Shown here one piece after another: positions 1 to 8,829 of a stretch of DNA of 64,000 nucleotides. The stretch comes from UBA964 sp044375575. Lineage in GTDB: Bacteria > Pseudomonadota > Gammaproteobacteria > Steroidobacterales > Steroidobacteraceae. Every line of letters begins with the position of its first letter. Within the stretch, counting starts at the first letter, position 1. The translations under genes were made by a program, and so were the position numbers. The stretch is taken from contig JBILMJ010000001.1 in assembly GCA_044375575.1 (NCBI GenBank), positions 62,001-126,000 on the forward strand, in the 5' to 3' direction. The notes beneath the pieces are model-generated. The model saw nothing but the letters and a program-made list of their open reading frames with translations, was not told where the DNA came from and made no database searches.

Positions 1-933
1 CGCCACGAGATCGAAACAAATCACCGAACCGAAATCACGCATCTGACGTCGGGCCAAATCCGCCTTGGGATGCGAGGCGAGGCCTGGGTATCGAACACCC
101 GTACATGCCGGATGCTGCGCCAAAAATTCGGCGACGGCTTGCGCGTTCGCGGCTTGCTGTCGGTAGCGAACGAAATAGGTCTTCAAACCTCTGACCATGA
201 TCGAGGCCGACAAGGCGTCGAGGTGTGCCCCGAACAACCGGAAATCGCTGCGAAGCCGATCGATGAGTTCGCGATTGGCGATGACCGCACCGCCCATGAC
301 ATCGCCCGCTCCGGTCGCAAACTTGGTCAGGCTATGCACGAAGAGATCGATGTCGAACTCCCCGTGCTGATGAAATCCTGCGGCGGTGTTGTCGATGACC
401 GTCAGCGCGCCGTGCGCGCGTGCAAGACGAGTGATCGACTCGATATCGGCGATTTTATTGATCGGATTGGTCGGACTCTCGAACCAGACGAGTCGGGTTT
501 TACGAGTCGAGAGTTCTTGCTCGAGTCCCTCGAGATCGTCGATGGAGAGCATGCGGTGGGTGACCCCGAAACGCGCCAGCATTCCGCGGATGATCTGACG
601 CGTGGGGCCGTAGCCCTCCGTGAAGAACACGACGTGATCGCCCGCGCGCGTGAGCCCGACGAGTGTCTGGGCGACGGCATTGACGCCCGAGGCGGTCACC
701 ATGCACTCGTCGCGACGCTGCAACTGCGCCAGCATGAGCTCGAGCTGCCGGACCGACGGGTTGGAGAGTCGCGAGTAAAAGAAACCCGGTCGCTCGCCCC
801 GCGCGATCCGCTCGCCCTCGAGCACGGTCTCGGTCTCCCATTTGACGTTCTGGAAGATCGGCAGGTTGAGCGGATGATTATCCTCCGGCAGTTCGATCGC
901 CGGCGGGTGGTTGACCCGAGTTTCGTCTTTCAT
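1..933 (-). CDS. Cys/Met-metabolism PLP-dependent enzyme (partial)
   Basis: The first 311 residues of a fold-type I PLP enzyme of the cystathionine gamma-synthase/beta-lyase family are present; the C-terminus lies beyond the left window edge. The ATG at 933 follows the spuH stop by 8 bp, so it reads as the last visible gene of the spu operon. Family features are the YSRLSNPS segment near residues 53-60 (the usual tyrosine/arginine phosphate-binding region), TASGVNAVAQT near 80-90, the PLP aspartate in VIDNT near 179-183, and the Schiff-base lysine in HSLTKFATG (about K204). Members carry out beta- or gamma-elimination or replacement on sulfur amino acids. The substrate here cannot be read from sequence, and a sulfur enzyme is not a usual part of polyamine operons. 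Confidence 0.85.
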   Translation of the reverse strand, partial: MKDETRVNHPPAIELPEDNHPLNLPIFQNVKWETETVLEGERIARGERPGFFYSRLSNPSVRQLELMLAQLQRRDECMVTASGVNAVAQTLVGLTRAGDHVVFFTEGYGPTRQIIRGMLARFGVTHRMLSIDDLEGLEQELSTRKTRLVWFESPTNPINKIADIESITRLARAHGALTVIDNTAAGFHQHGEFDIDLFVHSLTKFATGAGDVMGGAVIANRELIDRLRSDFRLFGAHLDALSASIMVRGLKTYFVRYRQQAANAQAVAEFLAQHPACTGVRYPGLASHPKADLARRQMRDFGSVICFDLVA

Positions 934-941
934 TCGTTGAG

Positions 942-1787
942 TCAGTTGCCGCTACGGGCCATCTGCTCCTCGCGTAACCGACGTTTTTCCTCGTGCCGCA
1001 TGTAAAGCGTCGAGAGCACCACACCGGTCGCGACGATCAGCACCAAGATGGTCGCGAGCGCATTGATGTCGGGACTGACGCCACGACGTACCCGAGAGAA
1101 AATTTCCATCGGTAGCGTCGAGGAACCCGGGCCGGAAACGAACTGCGAGATCACCACGTCGTCCCACGACAGCGTGAAGGCGAGCAGCCAGCCCGAGACC
1201 AGTGCTGGCACGATGAGTGGCAACGTGATTCGAAAGAAGACCGTTGCCGGCTTCGCGCCGAGATCGAGCGCCGCCTCTTCGAGCGCGTCGTCGAAGCCTG
1301 CTAGACGCGACTGGACGATCACCGTCACGTAGGCCATGGCAAACGTGATGTGTGCAATGGTGATGGTGAGCATCCCGCGACCCTCGGGCCAGCCGATGAG
1401 CTGCTCGAGGGAGACGAAGAGCAAGAGCATCGCAATACCCGTGATGACTTCAGGCATCACGAGCGGCGCCGTGGTCATGGCAGAGAGCAATGCCCGACCA
1501 CGAAACGGCCCGAACCGCGCGAGCACCAAACCCGCAATGGTGCCGAGAATCATGGCACCCGTCGCCGTCATCGCGGCGATCTGCACGCTGATCCACGCGG
1601 CACCGAGCAACTGGTCGTTCTCGAGGAGCCTCACGTACCAGCGCAGGGTCGGTGAGTTCTCGGCATCCCACACCGTGACCAGGCGCGAATTGTTGAGCGA
1701 GAAGACCATCATCGAGAGGATGGGGATATAAAGGAACGCGAGGCCGAGCCCCAACATCCCGTTGCGGAACCAGCCACGATTATTCAT
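942..1787 (-). CDS. spuH: Polyamine ABC transporter permease (PotI/SpuH type)
   Basis: This 281-residue inner-membrane permease belongs to the PotC/PotI type of the binding-protein-dependent transporter family. It has an N-terminal membrane segment (about residues 8-32) and further hydrophobic segments. The EAA loop, which docks on the ATPase, reads EEAALDLGAKP near residues 170-180. It pairs with the spuG product to form the channel of the putrescine/spermidine importer. The gene starts 9 bp after the spuG stop and is followed 8 bp later by the PLP enzyme. The length is normal for the family. Assignment to polyamines rests on similarity to PotI and on the enzymes encoded upstream. Confidence 0.9.
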   Translation of the reverse strand: MNNRGWFRNGMLGLGLAFLYIPILSMMVFSLNNSRLVTVWDAENSPTLRWYVRLLENDQLLGAAWISVQIAAMTATGAMILGTIAGLVLARFGPFRGRALLSAMTTAPLVMPEVITGIAMLLLFVSLEQLIGWPEGRGMLTITIAHITFAMAYVTVIVQSRLAGFDDALEEAALDLGAKPATVFFRITLPLIVPALVSGWLLAFTLSWDDVVISQFVSGPGSSTLPMEIFSRVRRGVSPDINALATILVLIVATGVVLSTLYMRHEEKRRLREEQMARSGN

Positions 1788-1796
1788 CGCCCGCCC

Positions 1797-2714
1797 TCAT
1801 CGCTTGGCTGCCTCGAGCTCACGTCGCTGATAGCGCTGGAACAGCAGGATGGGCAACAACAGCATCAGCAATAGAACGATGGCCACTGCACTGGCCACCG
1901 GCCAGTTTCTGGCGCTGAAAAACTGCGCCGAAAGTACAGTGCCGATCATGAGCTGGTCGGTCCTGCCGAGCAGCGAGGGAATGACGAACTCGCCCACCGC
2001 CGGGATGAAGACGAGCAAGCAGCCCGCCACGATTCCGGGCATCGAAAGCGGCAGCGTCACCTTGAAGAAGGCTTTCATCGGAGACGCGCCAAGATCTGCA
2101 GCAGCTTCGAGCAGCGTGAGATCGTGCTTCTCGAGATTCGAGAACAGCGGCAGGATCATGAACGGCAAATAGGAATAGACGATTCCGATGTATACCGCGA
2201 AGTCGGTATAGAGCAGTGTCAGCGGCTGATCGATCACCCCGAGCGCAAGCAAGGTATTGTTGATCACTCCGTTGGTCTTGAGCAGACCGACCCATGCGTA
2301 CACCCGCAACAGGAACGACGTCCAAAACGGCAGGATGATCAGCATCAGGAAGAGATTTCGGGTACTCGGTCCACATCGTGCGATGGCATAAGCCATCGGA
2401 TAGCCCACGAGAAGACAAAACACCGTCGAGATCGCTGCGACTTTGACCGAGTAAAGAAACGTACTGAGGTAAAGGGAGTCCTGCCACAGCACTTGGTAAT
2501 TGGACAGGTTAAGCGTCGCCACGAAGCGCTGGGTCTCTTCGACCCAAGCGAACAACGGTGCGTAGCCGGGCTGGATGGGCTGCATCCAAGAGAACGAAAT
2601 CTTGAAGACGATCAGGAACGGCACGACAAAGAAAAGCAGCAGCCACACGGAGGGCACGCCGATCACGAGTCGCTTTCCGAACACGGACTGCAGCGTGGAG
2701 AGGACCTTGTCCAC
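1797..2714 (-). CDS. spuG: Polyamine ABC transporter permease (PotH/SpuG type)
   Basis: This 305-residue inner-membrane permease has a first membrane span near residues 18-40 (VWLLLFFVVPFLIVFKISFS), the position and character usual for PotB/PotH proteins. Several further spans follow, with an EAA-type loop reading EAAADLGASPMKAF near residues 203-216. It is the first permease of the importer and starts 4 bp after the ATPase gene stops, which suggests coupled translation. With spuH it would form a heterodimeric channel powered by two copies of the ATPase. Confidence 0.9.
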   Translation of the reverse strand: MDKVLSTLQSVFGKRLVIGVPSVWLLLFFVVPFLIVFKISFSWMQPIQPGYAPLFAWVEETQRFVATLNLSNYQVLWQDSLYLSTFLYSVKVAAISTVFCLLVGYPMAYAIARCGPSTRNLFLMLIILPFWTSFLLRVYAWVGLLKTNGVINNTLLALGVIDQPLTLLYTDFAVYIGIVYSYLPFMILPLFSNLEKHDLTLLEAAADLGASPMKAFFKVTLPLSMPGIVAGCLLVFIPAVGEFVIPSLLGRTDQLMIGTVLSAQFFSARNWPVASAVAIVLLLMLLLPILLFQRYQRRELEAAKR

Positions 2715-2718
2715 GGGC

Positions 2719-3831
2719 TTAGATCGTCAACACCACAGGGCTGGAAGGATGCCAGCTGAGATGCACCGTCTCTTCCCAGACGATACGCTCGTCGGCATGT
2801 CGCTCGACGTTGGGAATGGTGACTCGCACCATCCGCCCAGACTCGAGGCGCACGAGGTAAACGGACAAATCGCCCATGTAGGCGATTTCCTTGACCACAC
2901 CCTTTGCGCAGTTCTCGGAACCCGAAGGCGCCGAGCGCGACATCTCGATTTTTTCAGGCCGAATCGCCACCGCCACTTTGGCCTCGGGCGGCGCACTGAT
3001 CCCGTGACTCACGAATACCGTAGCTTCGAGCTCATTGCAACGGATGCGAACGTGCCCCGGCTCGTCCTCGACGAGTTGCCCGTCGAACATGTTGACCGAG
3101 CCGATGAAGTCGGCGACGAAACGAGAATTCGGAAATTCGTAAATGTCCGTCGGCGTTCCCACTTGGACGATTTGACCCTTGTTCATCACGCCGATACGCG
3201 TGGCGAGGGTCATCGCTTCTTCCTGATCGTGCGTCACCACGACGAAGGTGACGCCGAGCTGCTCTTGAAGGTTGATCAACTCGAATTGGGTATGCTCACG
3301 CAGCTTCTTGTCGAGCGCACCGAGAGGCTCATCGAGTAGAAGCAGCTTGGGTCGCTTGACGAGCGCTCGAGCCAAGGCCACACGTTGACGCTGACCACCC
3401 GAAAGTTGGTGCGGCTTTCGACGCGCGAAGTCGCCGAGCTTCACGATATCGAGCATTTCGCCGACCCGCTTGTCGATCTCGCTCTTCGAAAGGCCTTCTT
3501 GCTCGAGTCCGAAAGCCACATTCTTCTCGACGGTCATATGCGGAAAGAGCGCATATGACTGGAACATCATGTTGACCGGACGGTCGTACGGCGGGATGCC
3601 CGCCATGTCCTGTCCGTCGATGAGAAGCCGTCCCGAAGTGGGAGACTCGAAACCGGCGAGCATGCGGAGCAAGGTGGTCTTGCCGCAGCCAGAGCCGCCG
3701 AGCAGACAAAAAATCTCACCTTTGAAAATACTGAGCGAGACGTTATCGACCGCGACGAAGTCACCAAAGCGCTTGGTGACACCCTCGATACGAACGTACT
3801 CGTGACCCCGGTCGATCGTTTTTTGCGACAC
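2719..3831 (-). CDS. spuF: Polyamine ABC transporter ATP-binding protein (PotG/SpuF type)
   Basis: This 370-residue ABC ATPase energises polyamine import from the cytoplasmic face. Visible motifs are Walker A GGSGCGKTT near residues 45-53, the signature LSGGQRQRV near 143-151, Walker B LLLLDEP directly after, and the switch histidine in VVVTHDQEEA. The C-terminal 110 residues form a TOBE-like domain, as in PotA/PotG. It follows spuD after a 63-bp gap that holds a perfect 13-bp hairpin, and precedes spuG by 4 bp. Length and domain order are standard for the family. Confidence 0.93.
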   Translation of the reverse strand: MSQKTIDRGHEYVRIEGVTKRFGDFVAVDNVSLSIFKGEIFCLLGGSGCGKTTLLRMLAGFESPTSGRLLIDGQDMAGIPPYDRPVNMMFQSYALFPHMTVEKNVAFGLEQEGLSKSEIDKRVGEMLDIVKLGDFARRKPHQLSGGQRQRVALARALVKRPKLLLLDEPLGALDKKLREHTQFELINLQEQLGVTFVVVTHDQEEAMTLATRIGVMNKGQIVQVGTPTDIYEFPNSRFVADFIGSVNMFDGQLVEDEPGHVRIRCNELEATVFVSHGISAPPEAKVAVAIRPEKIEMSRSAPSGSENCAKGVVKEIAYMGDLSVYLVRLESGRMVRVTIPNVERHADERIVWEETVHLSWHPSSPVVLTI

Positions 3832-3858
3832 GTCCCGCCCCCACCCCGAGAATGCCGC

Positions 3859-3888
3859 GGCCGCGCGGAGACGACTCTCCGCGCGGCC
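3859..3888 (-). other. Perfect intercistronic stem-loop between spuD and spuF
   Basis: A 13-bp perfect inverted repeat (arms 3859-3871 and 3876-3888) encloses the 4-base loop CGAC. It lies between the spuD stop and the spuF start. No U-tract follows on the transcribed strand, so an intrinsic terminator is unlikely. Stem-loops placed just after the solute-binding-protein gene of ABC operons commonly protect the upstream mRNA from 3' exonucleases, which gives excess binding protein over membrane parts. That role is inferred here. Confidence 0.6.
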
Positions 3889-3894
3889 TGCGGG

Positions 3895-5007
3895 TTATTG
3901 ACCGGCCTTGAAGCGAGTCCAGGTCGCCGTCAAAGACTGCGTGAACGCATCGCTCTCCGCCAAATCGACCTGAAGACGTGACTTCACCTCATCGGTCGGA
4001 TAGATCGCGGAGTTTCCGAGGATCTCGGCCTTGATCAATTTTTGCGCGGGCACATTGAAGCTCGCGTAATTGACGAGGTCGGTGTTCTTGGCAGCGACTT
4101 CAGGCCGCATCAGGTAGTTGATGAACGCGTGGGCGTTGTCGACATTCTTGGCATCCTTCGGAATGGCCAACATGTCGAAGAACATCATGGTGCCTTCGCG
4201 CGGGATCTTGTAGTCAATCTTGATACCGTTCGAGGCTTCTACCGCACGATCACGCGCCTGGAAGATATCTCCCGACCACGCCATCGTCAGACAGATTTCG
4301 CCGTTGGCGAGATCGTCGATGAACTTCGACGAGTGCACGTACTTGATGAACGGACGAACCGACATCAACACCTTCTCGGCCGCAGCCAGGTCTTCCGGCG
4401 ATTCGCTGTTCGGGTCTTTGCCGAGATAGATGAGCACCGTACCGGTGATCTCGGTCGGAGAATCGAGGATCGCGACGCCGCAATCTTTGAACTTCGAGAC
4501 GATCTTCGGATCGTAGAACATGGCAAGGCTGTCAGTCGGCGCATCCTTCATGCGCTCGGCGATCTTGTCCTGGTTGAATCCGATGCCCGTCGTACCCCAA
4601 AGATAATTGATCGAGTGGGCATTATCGGCATCGTGTCGCGCCACCTTCGCCATCAGCTCCGGATCCATGTTCACGAGGTTCGGCAGCTTGCTCTTATCGA
4701 GCGTCTGGAAGATGCCGGCTTTGATCTGGCGCTCGAGGAAGTTCGCCGACGGTACGACGATGTCGTAGCCCGTGGCGCCTGCGAGCAATTTCGACTCAAG
4801 CACTTCGTTCGAATCGAATACGTCGTAGGTGACGTCGATGCCCGTCTCTTTCTCGAAGTCGGCGATGACGCTTTCGTCGATGTAGTCGGACCAGTTGTAG
4901 ACGTTGAGCACCTTGGACTCGGCTGCCTCCTCGGGCTTTCCACCGCAAGCGGCAAGCAGCGCGGCAACGGACAGGGCAACGAGGGCCGGTCTGAAAACCT
5001 GATTCAT
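3895..5007 (-). CDS. spuD: Polyamine-binding periplasmic lipoprotein (PotF/SpuD type)
   Basis: This 370-residue extracytoplasmic solute-binding protein belongs to the PotD/PotF family. The N-terminus has a signal sequence ending in a lipobox (ALLAAC, Cys about 21), so it is probably anchored as a lipoprotein rather than freely soluble. The mature start LNVYNWSDYID is the family hallmark and contains the tryptophan and aspartate that contact the polyamine amines. Other family segments are LWGTTGIGFNQ and LTMAWSGDIFQA. Its place between spuC and the ATPase gene matches the Pseudomonas spuABCDEFGH order, but only one binding protein is present here instead of the two (SpuD and SpuE) known there. 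Confidence 0.92.
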   Translation of the reverse strand: MNQVFRPALVALSVAALLAACGGKPEEAAESKVLNVYNWSDYIDESVIADFEKETGIDVTYDVFDSNEVLESKLLAGATGYDIVVPSANFLERQIKAGIFQTLDKSKLPNLVNMDPELMAKVARHDADNAHSINYLWGTTGIGFNQDKIAERMKDAPTDSLAMFYDPKIVSKFKDCGVAILDSPTEITGTVLIYLGKDPNSESPEDLAAAEKVLMSVRPFIKYVHSSKFIDDLANGEICLTMAWSGDIFQARDRAVEASNGIKIDYKIPREGTMMFFDMLAIPKDAKNVDNAHAFINYLMRPEVAAKNTDLVNYASFNVPAQKLIKAEILGNSAIYPTDEVKSRLQVDLAESDAFTQSLTATWTRFKAGQ

Positions 5008-5093
5008 TTAAGTCAGACTCCTTCGGGAAAGGAAACCTTCCGCACCATGCGGGAGGAAGCGAAGTTATAGCGCAGACCCCCGCCCCGCGAAAG

Positions 5094-5109
5094 CCCGTCC
5101 GAGGACGGG
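5094..5109 (-). terminator. Weak GC hairpin after spuC
   Basis: An inverted repeat (CCCGTC / GACGGG with a 4-base loop) lies 13 bp downstream of the spuC stop, within the 115-bp spuC-spuD gap. On the transcribed strand only CTTTC follows, so termination would be weak at best. It may lower readthrough into spuD or be incidental. Confidence 0.25.
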
Positions 5110-5122
5110 GAGCCGTTCGAAG

Positions 5123-6514
5123 TCAGCGGGTGATCCACCCATCTCGGCGCAGTTCGGCCTCGAGTTGATCCAGAGTCGCAGCAGCTTTGGTGATGAGCTC
5201 GTCGATCTCGCTGCGGGTGATGACGAGCGGGGGCGCGACGATCAGGGTGTCCCAAACCGCCCTCATCACAAGGCCATTTCGGATGGAAATATCCCGCGCG
5301 CGGGTGCCGACCGTCCCCCGCTCGGAAAAAAACTCACGCGACGGCTTGCGAGGAACTAGTTCGAGCGCGCCGAAGAGTCCCAGACTTCGCACCTCACCCA
5401 CGAGCGGATGCGCCGCAAGCTCGCGCCAGCGCGTTGTCCAATAGGGGATTAGCTCGTCACGGACACGCTCGATCACCCGCTCTTTTTGCATGATCTCGAG
5501 GTTCGCGAGCGCGACGGCTGCGGCAACCGGATGGCCGGAATAGGTATAGCCATGGGCGAACTCCCCGCCCTTTTCAATGAAAACCTCGGCGACGCGATCG
5601 GACACCATGAGTGCCCCGAGGGGTTGGTATCCCGAGGTGATGGCCTTGGCCAGCGTCAGGAAATCCGGTCGAGTCCCGAAGTACTCACAGCCGAACCACC
5701 GACCGGTACGACCAAATCCGCAGATCACCTCGTCGGATCCGAAAAGAATGCCGTAGCGATCGAGGATGCGCTGAACCTCAGGCCAATACGTCTCGGGCGG
5801 AATGATGACGCCCCCGGCGCCCTGCACCGGTTCGGCAATGAAGGCCGCCACGCGCTCGGGACCGATCTCGATGATCTTGGATTCGAGCTCTCGTGCCGCC
5901 TGCAGGCCGAACTCGGCGGGATCGAGATCACCCCCACGCTCGAACCAGTACGGCTGGTTGATGTGCACGACGCCGGGAATGGGCAGTCCGCCCTGAGCGT
6001 GCATCGCCTTCATGCCGCCGAGGGAGGCGCCGGCCATGGTGCTGCCGTGATACCCGTTCCAGCGGCTGATGATCACCTGACGCTCCGGTTCGCCGCGCAG
6101 CGACCAGTAACGCCGCGCGAGTCGCACGAACGTATCGTTGGCCTCGCTGCCCGACCCCGTGAAGAACACGTGCTTGAACTCCGGTGGCGTGACCTCGGCG
6201 AGCTTGGCGGCCAGCTCGATCGCAGGCTTGTTCGCGCACTGGAAAAAGCTGTTGTAGTACGGCAGCTCCTGCATCTGCCGATACGCCGCCTCAGCCAATT
6301 CGCGCCGTCCGTAACCGAGCGCCACGCACCAAAGCCCCGACATCCCATCGAGGATGCGATGGCCTTCACTGTCGTAGAGATAGACGCCCTCGGACCGCGT
6401 GATCACGCGGGTGCCGCGTGCGGCGAGCGCCCGCGAATCGGTGAAAGGATGCAGGTAGTGGGCGGCATCCAAGGCCTGCCACTCTGCGGTGCTGCGCTCT
6501 GGAATCGGGCTCAT
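5123..6514 (-). CDS. spuC: Putrescine-pyruvate aminotransferase (SpuC type)
   Basis: This 463-residue class III (omega) aminotransferase would move the terminal amino group of putrescine, or of a related diamine, to pyruvate, giving 4-aminobutanal and alanine. The SpuC-like N-terminus reads AHYLHPFTD near residues 18-26. Other motifs are the cofactor loop GSGSEANDT (about 120-128), the PLP aspartate in GSDEVICGFGRTG, and the catalytic lysine in TLAKAITSGY (about K290). The gene sits between spuB and spuD in the Pseudomonas order. It gives the cell a direct transamination route beside the gamma-glutamyl route encoded by its neighbours. Other omega-amino acid substrates cannot be excluded. Confidence 0.9.
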   Translation of the reverse strand: MSPIPERSTAEWQALDAAHYLHPFTDSRALAARGTRVITRSEGVYLYDSEGHRILDGMSGLWCVALGYGRRELAEAAYRQMQELPYYNSFFQCANKPAIELAAKLAEVTPPEFKHVFFTGSGSEANDTFVRLARRYWSLRGEPERQVIISRWNGYHGSTMAGASLGGMKAMHAQGGLPIPGVVHINQPYWFERGGDLDPAEFGLQAARELESKIIEIGPERVAAFIAEPVQGAGGVIIPPETYWPEVQRILDRYGILFGSDEVICGFGRTGRWFGCEYFGTRPDFLTLAKAITSGYQPLGALMVSDRVAEVFIEKGGEFAHGYTYSGHPVAAAVALANLEIMQKERVIERVRDELIPYWTTRWRELAAHPLVGEVRSLGLFGALELVPRKPSREFFSERGTVGTRARDISIRNGLVMRAVWDTLIVAPPLVITRSEIDELITKAAATLDQLEAELRRDGWITR

Positions 6515-6539
6515 GCCGACATCTTACGACGGCAACCCC

Positions 6540-7880
6540 TCAAACATTCAGCAGCAGATGCTCCCGCTCCCAAGAGCTGATCACCTGCAGGAACACTTCG
6601 TGCTCGGCTTGCTTCACGAGCGAGAAGGCCGATACAAAGCTCTCGCCGAGGATCTCGATGAGCGGATCGCACTCGCGCAACAGGCGAATGGCTTCATCGA
6701 GATTGCGCGGCAGCGAGAACGGAAGATCGTGGGCGCTACCCGTGATGGGCTCGGTGGGTGTCAGTCCCTGGACCATGCCGAGATAGCCGCAAGCGAGCGA
6801 AGCGGCGCTCGCGAGATACGGGTTGGCATCGGCTCCCGAGAGACGATTTTCGACTCGGCGCGATTGCGGATCGGAACCCGGCACGCGCAACCCGGCCGTG
6901 CGGTTGTCGTAACCCCATTGCACATTGATGGGCGCGACCTGGAATCGGGTGATCCGACGATAGGAATTCACGTTGGGCGCGAGTAGCGCCATGGCGGCAG
7001 GCAGATACCGCTGCATCCCCGCGATATGCGAGAAAAAAAGCGGCGTCGGCGAACCATCGGCGTTCGAGAACACGTTCTTGCGGGTCTTGGTGTCCACGAT
7101 ACTTTGGTGGATGTGCATGGCGCTGCCCGGCTCCTTGGCGTGGGGCTTGGCCATGAAGGTGGCGTACATCTTGTGCCGCAACGCCGCTTCACGCGCCGTC
7201 CGTTTGAACATGAACGCCTGATCGGCGAGATCGAGGGCGTTGCCGTGCAGAAGATTGATCTCCATCTGTGCGGGACCGTCCTCATGGATCAGCGTGTCGA
7301 TGGCGATGTCCTGATCCTCGCAGAACTGATACACGTCATCGAAGAGCGGATCGAATTCATTGACCGCCGCGATGCTGTAGGACTGACGCCCGGGCTCCGC
7401 GCGGCCCGAACGGCCGATCGGCGGCTTGAGCGGGTAGTCCGCATCGATGTTGGGCTCGACGAGATAAAACTCGAGCTCCGGCGCCACCACCGGCTCCCAG
7501 CCCCTCTGTGCATAGAGATCGAGCACGTGACGCAGCACTTCGCGCGGCGCCATCTTCACGCGACGACCGTCGGCGTAGAAACAATCGTGGATGACCTGGG
7601 CCGTCGGCTCGGGCGCCCACGGCACGCGACGCACCGTCCGCGGATCGGGCTTGAGAAGGATGTCGATTTCCGCGGGACTCATCGCCGCATCCGTCTCCTC
7701 GGGGTAATCACCCGTGACCGTCTGCAGAAAGATGCTCTCGGGCAGTCGCATGCCCTGATCACCCTGGAATTTTTGGGCAGGCATCACCTTGCCGCGGGCA
7801 ATACCGGCCATGTCGGGAACGATGGCTTCGACTTCCTGGATGTTGTGGTCGCGAAAAAAATTGGAAATGGGATCTGTCAT
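6540..7880 (-). CDS. spuB: Gamma-glutamylpolyamine synthetase (SpuB/PuuA, glutamine synthetase family)
   Basis: This 446-residue glutamine-synthetase-fold ligase would join glutamate to putrescine or spermidine using ATP, the first step of the gamma-glutamyl polyamine pathway. The open frame extends 93 codons upstream into spuA, but the ATG at 7880 begins a typical N-terminus (MTDPISNFFRDH), has a GAGGT ribosome site 9 bases upstream, and lies 11 bp after the spuA stop. GS motifs are visible: PELEFYLVEPN (metal site), GSAMHIHQS, NSYRR (about 298-302) and a RRVENRLSGADANPYL segment. It is shorter than housekeeping GlnA and lacks its adenylylation-site context, as expected for PuuA-type enzymes. 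Confidence 0.92.
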   Translation of the reverse strand: MTDPISNFFRDHNIQEVEAIVPDMAGIARGKVMPAQKFQGDQGMRLPESIFLQTVTGDYPEETDAAMSPAEIDILLKPDPRTVRRVPWAPEPTAQVIHDCFYADGRRVKMAPREVLRHVLDLYAQRGWEPVVAPELEFYLVEPNIDADYPLKPPIGRSGRAEPGRQSYSIAAVNEFDPLFDDVYQFCEDQDIAIDTLIHEDGPAQMEINLLHGNALDLADQAFMFKRTAREAALRHKMYATFMAKPHAKEPGSAMHIHQSIVDTKTRKNVFSNADGSPTPLFFSHIAGMQRYLPAAMALLAPNVNSYRRITRFQVAPINVQWGYDNRTAGLRVPGSDPQSRRVENRLSGADANPYLASAASLACGYLGMVQGLTPTEPITGSAHDLPFSLPRNLDEAIRLLRECDPLIEILGESFVSAFSLVKQAEHEVFLQVISSWEREHLLLNV

Positions 7881-7891
7881 GACTCGTACCT

Positions 7892-8659
7892 CTATCGCGT
7901 GCCGCCGCTTCGTCGAGCTGCGCGGACTCGCGCGGCCTCCCCGAAAGCAGCGAACAGCGCCACCGAAAAATTGTTGGCCATCACCCGCCACTCGGGATGC
8001 CACTGCACCGCCCAAGTGAACGCGGGGGCATGGGGCATCCAAAACGCTTCGATCAAACCATCGGGTGCGCGAGCCGCAACCTTCAGGTCGGGCGCCAGTT
8101 GTTTGACACCTTGACCATGCAAAGAATTCACTTTCACGCGATCGGCGCCACCCGCCCACTCGCGTATCGGCCCCGGTTCGAGCACGACCTCGTGCGCCGG
8201 GCCGTACTGGATTTCGAGGGAGGCCGATTTGGCCTCACGATGATCAAATAAATTCGGCACCTCGTGGACCTTCTGCCAAAGCTTGCCGCCGAGTGCGACG
8301 TTCATCTCCTGGAACCCCCGACAAATACCGAGGATTGGTACGCCCTGCTCGATGGCCGTGCGGATGAGCGGCAGGGTCGTCGCGTCCCGCTCCGGGTCGT
8401 GCAACGTGCCGGGGTCACTCGGGCCCTCATCGTAGTGATGCGGCTCGACGTTCGAGGGGCTGCCCGGAAACAGCAGGCCATCGAGACGAGACAGCAACTC
8501 CTGCGCCTCGAGCGGCTCAGGCAACACCGGAATGAGCAGCGGAAGCCCGCCGGCCGCTCTCGATACGGCGTGCGCGTACTTCTCACCGACCATGTGAAAC
8601 GCATGATCGCCAACCATGCGACGGTCGGCAGGAATTCCGATTAGAGGACGAAGGGACAT
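7892..8659 (-). CDS. spuA: Gamma-glutamyl-GABA hydrolase (SpuA/PuuD, class I glutamine amidotransferase-like)
   Basis: This 255-residue peptidase C26-type hydrolase would release GABA (or another amino acid) and glutamate from the gamma-glutamyl adduct, the last step of the Puu pathway. The N-terminus RPLIGIPADRR is typical. The nucleophile cysteine lies in ILGICRGFQEMNVALGG (about C115), and the histidine-glutamate pair in VQWHPEW (about residues 220-226). It is the first gene of the leftward spu operon and faces spuI across a 170-bp divergent region. Length is normal for PuuD. Confidence 0.92.
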   Translation of the reverse strand: MSLRPLIGIPADRRMVGDHAFHMVGEKYAHAVSRAAGGLPLLIPVLPEPLEAQELLSRLDGLLFPGSPSNVEPHHYDEGPSDPGTLHDPERDATTLPLIRTAIEQGVPILGICRGFQEMNVALGGKLWQKVHEVPNLFDHREAKSASLEIQYGPAHEVVLEPGPIREWAGGADRVKVNSLHGQGVKQLAPDLKVAARAPDGLIEAFWMPHAPAFTWAVQWHPEWRVMANNFSVALFAAFGEAARVRAARRSGGTR

Positions 8660-8829
8660 GCGAAGCGCAATTCCAGGATTAGGCCGGAAAGCTGTCGGAT
8701 TAGATCACAAGGGCTGCTGTATAACCGTCCAGTTTTTGAAGATTTTGTTGTAAGTCACTGTTTTTATTGAATCTATATTGCTAGGCCCGGTTCGGACCCG
8801 TATGCTCATCGGCCCACACGCGAGTTCCC
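8660..8829. promoter_or_regulatory. Divergent promoter region between spuA and spuI
   Basis: This 170-bp stretch must hold the start signals of both the spuABCDFGH run and the spuI-oxidase pair. It is clearly more AT-rich than its surroundings between about 8720 and 8780. A TATATT (8774-8779) and an upstream TTGTAA (8748-8753) are seen for the rightward direction, but 20 bp apart, which is a poor sigma70 spacing. I see no clear sigma54 (GG-N10-GC) site. The regulator and exact start points cannot be assigned. Confidence 0.5.

Noticed and set aside
70..1005. Long rightward open frame at the left end
   Set aside because: It is antisense to the PLP enzyme gene, which has recognised motifs. The predicted protein is Arg/Asp-rich without family features, a shadow of a GC-rich gene.
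7881..8159. N-terminal 93-codon extension of spuB
   Set aside because: It overlaps spuA in another frame and has no family similarity. The ATG at 7880 has a good ribosome site and the conserved N-terminus.
8660..8829. Sigma54 or clear sigma70 promoter for spuI
   Set aside because: No GG-N10-GC pair was found, and the best sigma70-like elements are 20 bp apart. I report only the region.
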